Position numbers and translations under genes: made by a program. A stretch of 64,000 nucleotides of DNA from the NCBI GenBank assembly GCA_009859145.1, contig VRVR01000003.1, positions 434,001 to 498,000 on the forward strand, given 5' to 3'. The notes beneath the pieces were generated by a model. It was not told where the DNA came from and did not search any database. It saw nothing but the letters and a program-made list of their open reading frames with translations. Source of the stretch: Andalucia godoyi (taxonomy: Eukaryota; Discoba; Jakobea; Jakobida; Andaluciidae). Shown here one piece after another: positions 21,201 to 29,655 of this stretch; positions within the stretch are counted from its first letter, which is position 1, and each line of letters begins with the position of its first letter.

Positions 21201-21856
21201 TCCACCACCACGCCGTCCACGGAAAAGGAAATGGCAAACGTTCCTGGAAACCCGGTTGACACGGTGAGCGAGTTCAGCTGAAAAATGCCAAAATCATCCG
21301 TTTGGACGGACGAAGGCGACGTAACGATCTGGCAGGCCTGCGCAAACCGTGCTTGGTCTGAACCTGAAACGCCTGCGGAGGTTGAGCAAGGGTTTGTGAA
21401 CTCGGTGAGCGGTCCCGCCATTCCAGGCATGTAGTATCGTTGCCCTGCAATTTGGCACCCGCTGCGATCCATCACGGTGAGCTCTGCTTTGATCTGGAGG
21501 ATTTTCTGCCTTACTCCAAGACCCTGTGAGTTGAGTGCTCTTCCAAGCAGATATTGAGTCGAAGGACCACCGATCGCGTCCACTGGGATCGGCTCATCCA
21601 AGAACCCAGATGCTGAGAAGGGTACACTCAGTACCGTAATTTGCTGCACCTCGTTCGTTCCGTAATTAAGAACCGGATCTTTCAGAACAGGACCAATCAC
21701 AAGCGTAAACACCGCGCAGAAAATAAGAAACATCAGCAGAACTGCAAGTGATCGCCATTTGAACGAGTCTTCGACAAGGTCAAATACGGGGGCAACCCAC
21801 GGCCTTGTGACGATACGATTTGCCTTCTGCCGCTCTTTGACACTCTTCTTGTTCAT
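15236..21856 (-). CDS. Giant STRA6-like multi-pass membrane protein with large ectodomain
   Basis: 2,206 aa from ATG 21856 (MNKKSVKERQKANRIV); the open frame extends 64 codons upstream, but that part is low-complexity. One membrane segment (about 36-58) is followed by about 1,400 residues of beta-rich, Ser/Thr/Pro-rich extracytosolic sequence with many NxS/T sites. Ig-like repeats are likely but not proven. From about 1475 come 8-10 hydrophobic segments. The last 500 residues align in order with animal STRA6, the retinol-binding-protein receptor: a segment equivalent to IYTPQPGF before a membrane helix, NQGFSAYCSMFR...NNNPVFIAFC, and near the end ARNKWFLALTLLRNPQLAELRK, matching the STRA6 RARW..AYTLLHNP tail. 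The ligand is unknown, so retinoid transport should not be assumed. It is the largest gene here and has no intron. Confidence 0.7.
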   Translation of the reverse strand: MNKKSVKERQKANRIVTRPWVAPVFDLVEDSFKWRSLAVLLMFLIFCAVFTLVIGPVLKDPVLNYGTNEVQQITVLSVPFSASGFLDEPIPVDAIGGPSTQYLLGRALNSQGLGVRQKILQIKAELTVMDRSGCQIAGQRYYMPGMAGPLTEFTNPCSTSAGVSGSDQARFAQACQIVTSPSSVQTDDFGIFQLNSLTVSTGFPGTFAISFSVDGVVVEAFRIYLSGRTCYISFSYGPSLTINDSVASIPLAVGKQFDHSIYACAGDTANRHLPGTSMYLYSYSPTPFARNIDDALNSEINIQGTPEDFYTFQDLGKLLRSGLQQRRLSLIQAPILQTGSDGCVDLSPHLRVLGFDYSLQYIGVLSHGQASALFDDVPVLMSPAPGTVAISSVSILDPSLSRAVQEGDAFGSNFLKVQISPPSAGRYCFISIAEIDGAAIQYDQTFYNPAVYNGRQLQNIYAQTDVNGVADFASSSFDTAGDAFNFVVKASCEGVASSNTVGINVWSRVTAAILLTDRSMAQYNNNTIEVCLRHFDVRNAISVVFLDSNDMIVSSKNAMFRLVTYFPAPSVWGGNTSDAVLTAYPSGSSPGDYVLFIHAAIRGALYELLASVDGGASWMEVDGYSYAAVDCTFIDFDLTFENDLRNAGYFSQDVSLCDPSTYPAEGRVPSFVGPVLSQWPDEFVLGERSGGDFSVFFLDQCANPFDVASQGIPEYFNATLPFLVQTSFAGQSAVFWMPGYGPTGSSSFYSSLQGLVTVQPPIVGPLSSPAFVPEWFQTSPAAAKFPMFVTPVLTSKYAYQDSDLKNIDLYVSYSVSPAYRFIPAMPRYVRLTPSVSSITVVPNSMSPPGESISAVYQIFPPRSGVLVSLQVFSPPSIAAQSSCSYGLFTNSFIPGTTLQNPLVCLDSNLLYPTIQGVTNASGLVELGPFFCGNYPGAYYLAVSSSGGALSSYHFDCSPTFSTEVTMTSAPADVFGVPIDPSGLLVGQKISWNVSVTQNNVVVQRPTFLKVLSPVPAFNIIPMTFSSSSSPIFFGYNVPCVGNTCSFHAAYVPASLSYTMATSFVGPIPSVAAWNKPFSPHLWADIFLCSYANGKNYTALRNGELILSTVQGYLLKNAVNVCIRPRVTLNQDMLLYIDTVVTNPSSSPAHVASSFEKLCFVPFVVAGDIQMCTLSLRFDNAAPMRYSVQHTVFNVSTVSFYVDVFHDVQSFSFLQGFDPFTAVSVGDLFPLSIQVFSAQKLPVPLRRVSLKLFLTGTSVPSPNSTLRAYSVDFRSLTDTGNAVIPEDSSSNFTALPPWKPSATVPMPESFGVAYFNSLQITAGMTGVYVFGVFVDSYLIGTSPPFVLRNPVSKVTLSLSSFTALVPGHNSLGVYVVGLDSNGVPVAYQSVSFVVRRTSCTEFTNICLVSPTLSASGMVSGALPTGADGSVAVSSLYFSGGSNGRYDIIARVKGVDSNPVTITINNIASVSVDQLGSYRFFIAGAALCILPALFSIRTSARWPVVLGGLVSFILLIIVESLALFHDILFVPSQDYEQTSYFAMTLAALAFGSSVLVIVLLLIVLLLIRIIHDKNSPLMSFDQQKRSMVRLYVRKLFLGSTRVRLANSELPIDEMLSTYADLLSYSEIMIATPRKSHPEQSKKDDVELPLVLAASGNVALFEEESPPPERDFRDLKLQHFLRERKLPLYSKLGLFCRRVPQKGLKISGRQLWYSVKSLPENHSYLETSADFFYPTRLVMTVCLAFLFLTVATFAAVIILLWIRYLLTVAFSYFLEKFYAANLAFGQYRNLRSQGVGSIVKDSSQENLTISILSSLFASSSDFKSFFNDLLRNMTVSIGLGIVIAWLYVCIALICIMLLYKRRVFDARIGKVFVSSLERASILRAGQYMGLQLGSTVVAFVFMSFLVFLVVFLLLWDYTRTKILTFLVAAVIAYILGTLLFALFLAYVSRFIAKDGDIVRRRWFGPYDLALTVLGLVAGFLAALKQFALDVANLVFLTMRLDIARGDASRAFVNQGFSAYCSMFRVDMLFNNNPVFIAFCYIFCVPFIDSTKEIPKSTILSVKDMDEKISWDGMNDAEADQSFSSPILQHLEITSADPQTWFDLELLEREASETSADIRKVILECKRACRELIGAQRLPFTLNPQGRSQLARNKWFLALTLLRNPQLAELRKHALLKKRLLSSQRDCSLKISNLSFCTNANGRSKGVPAT

Positions 21857-22258
21857 TTTTGCTGCATTGGTCAGTCCGCATGCATCGGGTATCCTCTCTT
21901 CTTCTTCTTCTTCTTCTTCTGAATGGTCAAACTTCTTCCCTTTCAAAAAGCAACTGAATGACTGTGATTTAATTTTAAAAAAAATTAAATACGACCACGC
22001 GCTTATGCAGTCGAGATACCCGAGGGGAAAGGAGAAAAAGAATGTCAAAAGAAATCCTCAGCGCCAACAGGCACGATCCGCTGTTTTTTTCTTTCTTTCT
22101 CTCTCTTTCATAAAAAAATACCTCATTGGACGGACACGCGTTGTGCATGAATATGGTGTTGTTCTTTTGTAAATAATCCTCATAATCATCTTAATCATCA
22201 TCATCATCATTCTCTTATTTCACTCTATGATACATACGATCCTGCTTGTTGGGCACGT
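21857..22258. promoter_or_regulatory. Upstream region of the STRA6-like gene
   Basis: 402 nt holding a CTT/TCT repeat (about 21896-21920), an A-rich stretch, and a TCATCATCAT repeat (22185-22210) near the 3' end of the mL43 gene. No gene is seen. Confidence 0.4.
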
Positions 22259-22657
22259 CTATTGCTGTTTTTTTGCCTGAGCATTCGCGAGCGCCAGACC
22301 GAGTTTTGGATTCCAGAAGCCTTGGACGCTGCGAATGTCATAAGCAGACTCTACATTGGGCCAAAACTCTCGCGCTTTTCTTCCGGATTGTTTCCGCAGA
22401 CTCTCCAGTCTCTGCGCGATTGCTTCCTGGTCTTCATTTTTAAGAGTGATCACCTTTGTCGATCCATTTGCATAAGACGCGACAACGTGAGGATGCCGAC
22501 CAGGTGCTGTTTCGGATGAAATCGCAATGCTGGCATGTGCAGATGCGTAGGAATCGAATGCCGAACGAAGAAAATCACGGACTCCGCGAGAGGAACCCGA
22601 ATGACGGCAATATAAAAGCTTCAGCGATTGCAGCTGACCAACGCCACGCACTGACAT
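22259..22657 (-). CDS. MRPL43: Mitochondrial large-subunit ribosomal protein mL43
   Basis: 132-aa component of the mitochondrial 54S/39S ribosomal subunit. It opens MSVRGVGQLQSLKLLYCRHSGSSRGVRDFL, the start of the thioredoxin-like L51/S25/CI-B8 domain shared by mL43, mS25 and NDUFA2. The features that select mL43 are YCRHSGSSRG, FWPNVESAYDIRSVQGFWNP near the C-terminus and the short Ala/Lys/Gln tail. The start was placed at ATG 22657, since the upstream open frame is hydrophobic low-complexity sequence. No separate presequence is obvious; the basic N-terminus may suffice for import. The gene is head-to-head with NDUFA9, another mitochondrial protein. Confidence 0.85.
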   Translation of the reverse strand: MSVRGVGQLQSLKLLYCRHSGSSRGVRDFLRSAFDSYASAHASIAISSETAPGRHPHVVASYANGSTKVITLKNEDQEAIAQRLESLRKQSGRKAREFWPNVESAYDIRSVQGFWNPKLGLALANAQAKKQQ

Positions 22658-23046
22658 GTCGCTTCGATGATTAAAAATATATATACACCAGTCAAAGAAA
22701 ACCAATAATAAAACACAAATCTCAAAAAGAATTGAGAAAAAAACCCAGAAAAAAAAGAGAAACGAGAGAAAAGAAAACATGAAGAGCTGCGTAATTAGTC
22801 GACTCTCATTACCTTGTTTTTGTTTTTTGCTTTGACGGCAGACTCGTATTTGTTAGGGTTTGCACGTTTGGGGAAAACAACTTGTGGGGAATTGAATCTA
22901 CAGCAGGAAGAAAAGAACTGCTTGCCAGTTTGTTTGTCGAAGCACTGTGAAGTCATGACTCTGGTTTTTTCCTTCTTGTTGCTCCTCCTTTTCTTATTAT
23001 TGCTGCTGCTGCTGCTGCTGTTGTTGTTGTTGTTGTTGTGAAGAGG
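22658..23046. promoter_or_regulatory. Shared promoter region, mL43 / NDUFA9
   Basis: About 390 nt. A (GCT)n(GTT)n triplet array at 23000-23039 abuts the NDUFA9 start. A-rich sequence (22700-22790) lies upstream of mL43. An ATG at 22954 opens only a short Leu-rich frame that ends in TGA at the repeat edge. Confidence 0.45.
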
Positions 23047-24063
23047 ATGCGAGGAACAGTGTCCGTGATTGGAGGATCTGGGTTTCTGGGCCGATCCATA
23101 GTGTCGCAATTGACCCATACATTCCGCAGTGTTCGTGTCATTTCTCGCCACGGATCATTGGGAAAGACAGGCAGCTCATTTTCCAATCTAAAAAACATCG
23201 AGTTTGTGAGTGCGAATATCGCGGATGAGTCGTCGATTCGCGATGCAATTCAGGGCTCCGAGTCAATCGTTAATCTTGTGGGAATCCTACATGAAACATC
23301 TGCGCAAACATTCGAAAGTGCGCATGTCTGCGGAACACGGAATCTTGCCAATGCGTCTCGAAGTTCCTCCGAGGTGAAGGATTTTGTGCAGATCAGTGCG
23401 ATTGGAGCAGATCCGCTGTCAGACTCAAAGTATGCTTCTTCCAAAGGTGCGGCCGAGCAGATCTTGCAGGATCTTGCAAAAACTCCACTGAATCGGGATG
23501 CCATCAACGTGACAATTCTGAGGCCGTCTGTAGTGTTTGGACCTGAAGACTCGTTCCTGAACTTGTTTGCAAGCATGGCAAAGTACGTGCCGGTTGTTCC
23601 TTTGATCGGCGGTGGAGCTACTAGGTTCCAGCCGGTGTATGTAAAGGACCTTGCGGCTGCGGTCCAGAAGGTTCTGGAACCGCAGTTTCACGAATCGACT
23701 CGTGCAGCCGCAGCGATATCAGGAGGAACATCAGCAAGAGGAGAACAGCGCAGTATGAGCAAAGATGCAGCGGTGTTGGTGGTCGAGTGTGGTGGACCAA
23801 AGGTATATACGTTTTCCGAACTAATGGACGTGTTGGGAAAGGGAATGCGGAAGAAGCTCTTCAAGGTGTCGATTCCGTTTTGGCTGGCAGATCTGGAGGC
23901 TGCTGTTTTGGAAAAGTTGCCAACTCCATTGCTGACTCGAGATCAGGTTAAACTGCTGCGAAGAGACAACATCATTGCAGAATCCGCAATCACACTCGCC
24001 GACATTGGTGTCTATCCAACACCTCTCGAATCCATTATTCCTCAGTACTCATGGGCTCGATAG
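23047..24063 (+). CDS. NDUFA9: NDUFA9-like complex I subunit (atypical SDR fold)
   Basis: Accessory subunit of mitochondrial respiratory complex I at the junction of the matrix and membrane arms, where it binds NADPH. The product is 338 aa. It begins directly with the Rossmann strand and dinucleotide motif SVIGGSGFLGRSIV. IVNLVGILHE, FVQISAIGAD, YASSKGAAEQIL and LRPSVVFGPED follow in the order typical of NDUFA9 and its alphaproteobacterial relatives. The C-terminal half has PVYVKDLAAAV and GPKVYTFSELMDV. The catalytic Tyr-x3-Lys is modified to YASSK, with K retained. There is no clear mitochondrial presequence at the chosen ATG; a 5' exon or internal signal is possible. A bacterial-like complex-I-associated paralogue is the alternative. 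Confidence 0.85.
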   Translation: MRGTVSVIGGSGFLGRSIVSQLTHTFRSVRVISRHGSLGKTGSSFSNLKNIEFVSANIADESSIRDAIQGSESIVNLVGILHETSAQTFESAHVCGTRNLANASRSSSEVKDFVQISAIGADPLSDSKYASSKGAAEQILQDLAKTPLNRDAINVTILRPSVVFGPEDSFLNLFASMAKYVPVVPLIGGGATRFQPVYVKDLAAAVQKVLEPQFHESTRAAAAISGGTSARGEQRSMSKDAAVLVVECGGPKVYTFSELMDVLGKGMRKKLFKVSIPFWLADLEAAVLEKLPTPLLTRDQVKLLRRDNIIAESAITLADIGVYPTPLESIIPQYSWAR

Positions 24064-24361
24064 CCATGCAAGCCCCGACGCTTCTTTCCGTGCCCTTTCC
24101 TTCCTCCGAACATCGTTTGTGCGCCACACACACACACACAGAGGGAGAGAGAGAGAGGGATGCTATAAAATATATCTTTGAATCGTCCGTCCGCTGTAAA
24201 ATGGAAAATGAAAAATCCTCGGGATCGAGAGTCTGCAGAGCGAAGTAAGTTGCTCAAAACTCAATCACATTTTCGTACTCATTCGCGTTCTCGTTCTCGT
24301 TCTTTCCATTCACGTAACCAGAATACATTTGAGTTGGCCAATTCTAAAGAGCAAAGGGAAG
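24064..24361. other. NDUFA9-TIM22 intergenic region
   Basis: About 300 nt between genes on the same strand. It holds a CA run (24127-24141), GA repeats (24142-24160), TATAAAATAT at about 24164-24174, and CGTTCTCGTTCT repeats (24284-24305). The TATA-like motif is about 190 nt ahead of the TIM22 ATG. A possible donor GTAAGT at 24245 could mark a 5' UTR intron. Confidence 0.35.
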
Positions 24362-25015
24362 ATGAGCAGCAGCGGCAGCTCCAGCAATTCGTCGGCGGGA
24401 GCGTCGATCCAGCCTCCAAACACGCAGTTCAATGCAAATGTTGCGTCGGCACTCAGCGGGTCTGGAGTTGCGCTTGGGTCGTTCACACAGTCTGCGAGCC
24501 CGCCAGCTGCTGTGCCTGGCCTCGTGTCGTCGCCACCGGGATTTCCGCAAGCACCGTTTGTGAATCCATACCAGAAATATGTAGACATGTTCACAGAAAG
24601 TTGCATTACCAAGGCTCTGATTTCGGGAGGTGTTGGCTTCTTGATGGGAATGGGCCTGGGAGCGTTTGCCTTATCGTGGGAGATGCAGCAGAACGAGGCA
24701 CGGGTGAAGGTGTGGGAGGGATTCAAACAGATGGGCAAGAAATCGTATGCTCTTGGAAAGAACTTCGGGTCCGTGGGACTTGTGTTTTCGGGGATTGAGT
24801 GTGTCGTGGAGAAGGAACGAGGGACGCATGATCATTGGAACGGTCTGATTGCAGGCTGTGCTTCCGGCGCAGTGTTCGGTGTCAAGAGTGGACCGAAGGG
24901 TATGGCGATTGGATGCGCAGGCTTTGCTGCGTTCTCGGCGGTCATGGAGCGGGTGTTTCAGTCTGATACGTTTGGCCCGCCCAAGTATCACCACGTGGAA
25001 CGACCAAGCCCATAG
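24362..25015 (+). CDS. TIMM22: Mitochondrial inner-membrane translocase TIM22
   Basis: Channel subunit of the carrier translocase that inserts multi-pass proteins into the inner mitochondrial membrane. The product is 217 aa from ATG 24362; the open frame extends to a TTG, which was not used. Residues 1-75 are a Ser/Ala/Pro/Gln-rich disordered leader. The TIM17/22/23 domain follows: SCITKALISGGVGFLMGMGLGAF, then YALGKNFGSVGLVFSGIECVVEKERG, which matches the TIM22 hallmark, then NGLIAGCASGAVFGVKSGPKG and GCAGFAAFSAVME. Glycine-rich helices with GxxxG spacing give four membrane segments. The pair of cysteines used for an intramolecular disulfide in other TIM22 proteins has plausible equivalents (SCI and IEC). 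Confidence 0.92.
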   Translation: MSSSGSSSNSSAGASIQPPNTQFNANVASALSGSGVALGSFTQSASPPAAVPGLVSSPPGFPQAPFVNPYQKYVDMFTESCITKALISGGVGFLMGMGLGAFALSWEMQQNEARVKVWEGFKQMGKKSYALGKNFGSVGLVFSGIECVVEKERGTHDHWNGLIAGCASGAVFGVKSGPKGMAIGCAGFAAFSAVMERVFQSDTFGPPKYHHVERPSP

Positions 25016-25354
25016 TAGCTTACCCGCGTCCATTTCCCTTTGCCATCTTCTCGCCCACCTCGAAATTGTTGTTGTACAGACTTAAAGATAATACGCTTTG
25101 TAGGCAGCATATTGCTGATTCAAATGAAAACAAAAGGCGGGGGTAAGAAGACATAAAAATAATAAGCTTATCTTTCAAAAAAATTCATTTTGGAAAACCC
25201 GAGCAACTCCAAGTGAATCGCATCAGGAAAATACACACAAGAATAACATCGACAGACACATAGAGACAACGACAGCGACACAGACACATTATGTACAATA
25301 CTCAGAAGGATCGAAGAGAGAGATAGAGAGAGAGAGAGACTCCCACGAGCGTGC
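25016..25354. other. Convergent 3' region, TIM22 / MYB
   Basis: 339 nt of UTR-like sequence with a GA microsatellite (about 25317-25340) just downstream of the MYB stop. No gene is seen. Confidence 0.5.
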
Positions 25355-26746
25355 CTAGTAATCGAGGAAGGCCGGGACAATGTTCGAGTTGTCAAGGTAC
25401 GAAAGATCGCACGAAAATGAACCCAGACTGGCAACACCAAACAGATCATTGGAGAAGGAGTATGACGAAGTGTCGAGGAAACCATCGAGATCCATGGTGC
25501 ACCCCGTAACAGGCGTATCGATCTCAGAGAATGGAACCGACAAATCGGAGCAGCTGTCATCGCAAGCACCAGTGAACGCGTTCATTGGCCACGAGTCCAT
25601 GCGATTGGCAGACTCAAGGAATGTGCAAGGAGAGGCCTTGGCATTGTGTTGGCTCAACGAGAGCGGCGATAAGCTGACGCAACCCAGCGAAGAGAACGAG
25701 GCGACACGAGTCATCGACTCACGCAGCGGCGCTGGGGCTGCTGCAGCGGAAACTTCGACGGCAGGTGAGGAGACAGCAATCGACGGCTTGACGACAGTTG
25801 GCGCTGGTGCACAGAGCTGCATCTTCGGGACACTCTCCGCGGGAATAAGCCTCGACATTTGGCTCTGGGACTGGGCAACCATCTGCTTTGCAAATGGAAT
25901 CGCAACCTGAACATGCTCTACTTTGAGCTCATTGTTCTTCACCACACGGCGTCTCTTGCCAGCGCGTGCAATTTCGTCCAAAGGCATACGGCGTCGACGG
26001 CACTTGTAGATGAAGTGGTCCTCTGTGTACATGTCCGGAGTCACGTTACGTGCATACAGGTCGCGGATAACGCGGGCCAGCGTAGAGTTCCAGTGGTTCT
26101 TGACTGCATTGGAAGTTCTGCCAACGAAGCCAGCGTCCATCAGCATGTTTGAAATCGTCGCCCACTGGTTACCAAGGCGAGCATGGGCCTGTGCAACCAA
26201 CAGATCTTCACGAGCACAGAAGCGCGTGTGGTTGACAGACGAATCCAAATGATTGAACCAACGTTCACGGCACTGCTTTCCAATACGACCTGGCAAAAAC
26301 GATGCGATTTTCGACCATTTCCGAGCCCCATACGACTGCACAAGATTGCGCAGAGTCTCATCTTCTTCCGGAGTCCAGCATCCCTTGATCTGGAAAGACT
26401 GGTCGACTTCCGCATCCTTTCCATCCTCTTCCTCGGCATCCATTTCCATATCCACGACAGGCGAACCTTCGTCGTCGTCGTCATCATCATCTCCAGTTTC
26501 GGAGGAATTTGACGAAGACTCTTCCCTGGTGATGGCAACTGCGTTCATCGCAGCCCGCTCCTGCTCCTGCTGCTTCTTGACGCTTGAAGAAACCTCTTGC
26601 TGAAGGATCTCATTGCACACAAACGAGAACTTCGGAGTAAGAAGCATCGAAGGATACATGTTGCCGTCATGGAATGCACATGCTTTCCCAAGAACCACAA
26701 GTTGGTCCTGAGCAGGCACGTTTAAAATATTCATGTTCATGTTCAT
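25355..26746 (-). CDS. R2R3-type MYB transcription factor
   Basis: Nuclear DNA-binding protein, 463 aa from ATG 26746 (MNMNMNILNVP); the frame is open for 59 more codons upstream with low-complexity hydrophobic sequence. An acidic Asp/Glu run precedes the DNA-binding region. R2 (about 118-167) is KGCWTPEEDETLRNLVQSYG...WSKIASFLPGR...CRERWFNHL, with regularly spaced tryptophans. R3 (about 170-220) begins FCAREDLL, has a 3-residue insertion in its last loop, and ends GRTSNAVKNHWNSTL. A basic KCRRRRMPL...KRRRVVK segment after R3 is a likely nuclear signal. The C-terminal half is Ser/Ala-rich and acidic, consistent with an activation domain. It is c-MYB/plant-like in repeat layout; targets are unknown. 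Confidence 0.9.
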   Translation of the reverse strand: MNMNMNILNVPAQDQLVVLGKACAFHDGNMYPSMLLTPKFSFVCNEILQQEVSSSVKKQQEQERAAMNAVAITREESSSNSSETGDDDDDDDEGSPVVDMEMDAEEEDGKDAEVDQSFQIKGCWTPEEDETLRNLVQSYGARKWSKIASFLPGRIGKQCRERWFNHLDSSVNHTRFCAREDLLVAQAHARLGNQWATISNMLMDAGFVGRTSNAVKNHWNSTLARVIRDLYARNVTPDMYTEDHFIYKCRRRRMPLDEIARAGKRRRVVKNNELKVEHVQVAIPFAKQMVAQSQSQMSRLIPAESVPKMQLCAPAPTVVKPSIAVSSPAVEVSAAAAPAPLRESMTRVASFSSLGCVSLSPLSLSQHNAKASPCTFLESANRMDSWPMNAFTGACDDSCSDLSVPFSEIDTPVTGCTMDLDGFLDTSSYSFSNDLFGVASLGSFSCDLSYLDNSNIVPAFLDY

Positions 26747-27655
26747 GGTCTTTAACTGGAGACAGCGCAACGCCAAAAATGTTATATGAAAGAGAAAGAG
26801 TATCCAAAAGCAAAAAACAAAACGAAACAACAAAACAAAAAAACAATGCTCACAAATTGAACAATACTGTTTTTTTCTACTTCTTTGAAGGCTGAGCGGT
26901 GTGGGAACGCTAAAAGAAATCACAAGAGCAAAGCAAGTCTTCGCAAACCTTGTGGATATCTCAAAGTGAAAAACTGATTAATCTTCTTGACAATGGAGGA
27001 AAGAAAAAAAATAAAGAAAATACAAAAACAAAACGCTGAGAACGAAAAGGAAACCCAGACAGCAGATAAAGTGGGAAAAGGAAAGAGCTTGGGAACCAAA
27101 AGGAACCCCGAGACACGAAGCAAGACGGGAAAGGGGGGCGTTTCTCCCCGAATCTTTGCTAGTCGTTACGCATGAATGGCGCATAGACTATATGGACACG
27201 AGAGAGGATTCCTGCCGCGATTCGTGAAAGCAGACAGGACTGATCCAACCCAATTATGGCTATCGGTCCGCAGAATCCTTTGCAGAATCCTCGTCAGCAT
27301 CCATCCTTTTTGGGCATTTCCTTTTGGGGGGAAGCGGAAAAAAAAATCCCTTGCTCCTATCGTACAATTCGTATCGTACATTTGCAAAACCGTTATCCGC
27401 TGCCCCTCCTCTCTCTCTCTCTCTCTCGGCTGCTGTCGGCTGTAAAAACAGAAAAAAAAAATTTAGGGGAAATGGGAAACTGACCAATCGATGCGTCTCC
27501 AAAAGGTTTCAAACGATCTTCTTCGTCTTCGCAACATCTTTTTTCTTTCCTTATTGTTTCCGATCTTTTCCTCTCAAGCAGCTTGTTAACCAAGAGTCAG
27601 GATCAGAAAAGCAAGAGCAACAGACGTGCCAATAAGAGCAGCTCAGCCCATCTCA
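26747..27655. promoter_or_regulatory. Promoter-rich region, MYB / IFT56
   Basis: About 900 nt between divergent genes. It has A-rich blocks (26800-26850, 26985-27040), a 10-bp direct repeat CGTACAATTC/CGTACATTTG at 27360-27380, CT repeats at 27411-27427 and an A run at 27450-27460. Short frames exist on both strands around 27166-27445, but none is convincing. Confidence 0.4.
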
Positions 27656-29568
27656 ATGTTGCTATCACGATCCAAACAAAAGGATGCTTCTGCGATGCAA
27701 AACGCAGCTTCTCAGCGCGAAGCCGCCAAGAAGAAGAAGACCAATCTCGAGACGTATATCCAACAGCGCGATTATACTGGCGCCATTGCACTGCTGGAGT
27801 TCCAGCGCCAAACGGGCCAGCAGGATGACAAGTATCCTACGCTTCCATGGCTTGCTTATGCTGCTTTTCATATTGGAGATTATCAAAAGGCCGCAAGCAT
27901 CTACAAGGAACTTCTCGATTCCCCTGAACTGTATGTCTTTCTCTCTCTCTCTCTCTTTCTTTCTTTCTGCTTCTTTCTTGGCGTGTCCGTGTTCTAATGC
28001 TTCTTGATATTAATTAATTGGTTGGATTTCCCGTTGTTCTCTCTCTCCCTCTCTCACTCTCTCCCTCTCTCTTTCTTTCTTGTTTTACTTGTGCGTTGTA
28101 TAGGGCAAGTAGCAGTCATATGAATCCAGGATTGATTGCTGTCTATCTGGGTTGTTCGCTCTTTTATCTGGGTGACTTTGCAAATGCGCAAAAGGCAGTG
28201 CTGAAGTCGCCGGATTCACCGCTTAAGAATCGGCTGTTGTTCCACATTGCACATCGCCAGAACGATGAAAATGCACTCATGACATATCATCAACGGCTAC
28301 AAAACACCGTGGAGGACCAGCTTTGCTTGGCTGCGGTTCACTATCTGCGGAACCATTTCCAGGAAGCGACCGAGATCTACAAGAAAATTCTGCTCGAGAA
28401 TCGCGACTTTCTCGCATTGAATGTGTACATTGCTCTGTGCTACTACAAGCTGGACTACTACGATGTGGCGCTCGAAGTGTTGAATGTGTATTTGCAGTCG
28501 TATCCAGACTCGGGAATCGCGCTCAATCTCAAGGCTTGTATTAACTACAGATTGTACAATGGAAAGGCTGCGGAGCAGGAACTCAAAGTTCTGATGGATC
28601 TCGAGAACGAGGCGTACAACTACCAAAATGAGCTTGTGCAGCACAATTTGGTTGTTTTCCGGGGCGGGGTCAATGCGCTCCAGGTATTTCCAAAGCTCAT
28701 GCATGCAGTTCCGGAAGCCCGGTTGAACCTGTGCATCCACTATTTGAAGAATGCAGAGTTTGAAGAAGCGTATGAGCTCATGAAGGACGTCGAGCCGTCT
28801 GCACCACAGGAATACATTCTGAAAGGAGTAGTCAATGCGTGCGTTGGACAGAGAAAGGACTCGCAAACACACCTCAAGATGGCCCAGCAGTATTTCCAGA
28901 TTGTTGGATCGTCCGCTTCCGAATGTGACACGATCCCGGGCCGCCAATGCATGGCGTCGTGCTTCTTCTTGCTGAAGCAGTTTGACGATGTTCTGATCTA
29001 TCTTCGATCCATCAAGACGTACTTCTACGCTGAGAATGATTTCCTGTGGAATTACGGCATCGCGCTTGTTCAGACACGCAACTTCAAGGAGGCGGAAGAA
29101 GTGTTGCTGACCGTCACGTCAGACGAGTACAAGAATGAGTTTGCGTATGTGTCACATTTGGCGCGGGCATACATTGCAAATGGGAAGCCAAAGCAGGCGT
29201 GGGAACTGTATTTGAAGTTGGAAACATCGGCAGACTCGTTCCAGTTGCTGCAGTTGATTTCGAATGATTGCTATGCCGCAAAGTCGTTCTTTTACTCTGC
29301 AAAGGCATTCGATGTTCTTGAACGCCTTGATCCGGCTCCCGAATACTGGGAGGGCAAGCGGGGTGCATGCTGTGGCGCGTTCCAACAGGTTGTGCAACAA
29401 GTCACTGGAGCGAACGGCAAGGTGGTTCCGCAAAAGGCCGCCGACAAGAGTGTTCGCGAGTCCCTCCGCGACATCATCAACTTGCTTGTGAACACCCGAA
29501 AGCCGCAAGCGGAGCGCATTGCGGCCGTCATGAAGCGGTGGTGCACGGAAAATGGAGTCTCCTTTTGA
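27656..29568 (+). CDS. TTC26: Intraflagellar transport protein IFT56 (TTC26), two exons
   Basis: TPR-rich subunit of the IFT-B complex that carries a subset of axonemal motility components into flagella. Exon 1 is 27656-27930 and exon 2 is 28104-29568, giving 579 aa. The 173-nt intron has donor GTATGT, CT-rich body and acceptor TAG; it splits a Leu codon and splicing joins SPEL|ASSSHMNPGL. The sequence tracks vertebrate TTC26 over its whole length: MLLSRSKQ start, DYTGAIALLEFQR, LLFHIAHR, LALNVYIALCYYKLDYYDV, HNLVVFRGG, GSASECDTIPGRQCMASCFFLLKQFDDVL and AFDVLERLDP.PEYWEGKRGAC. It is tail-to-tail with the centriolar WDR90 gene. Confidence 0.97.
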
Positions 29569-29655
29569 AACTTATGCGAATTCCGACCGAAAAAGAAAGA
29601 AAAAGAAAAAAGAAAAAATACAGAACTGACATGTATAAAACATAAATCTTCATCC

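Noticed and set aside
21857-22048. 64-codon N-terminal extension of the STRA6-like protein
   Set aside because: Low-complexity Phe/Glu runs and a non-ATG start; the ATG at 21856 precedes a basic region and a membrane segment.
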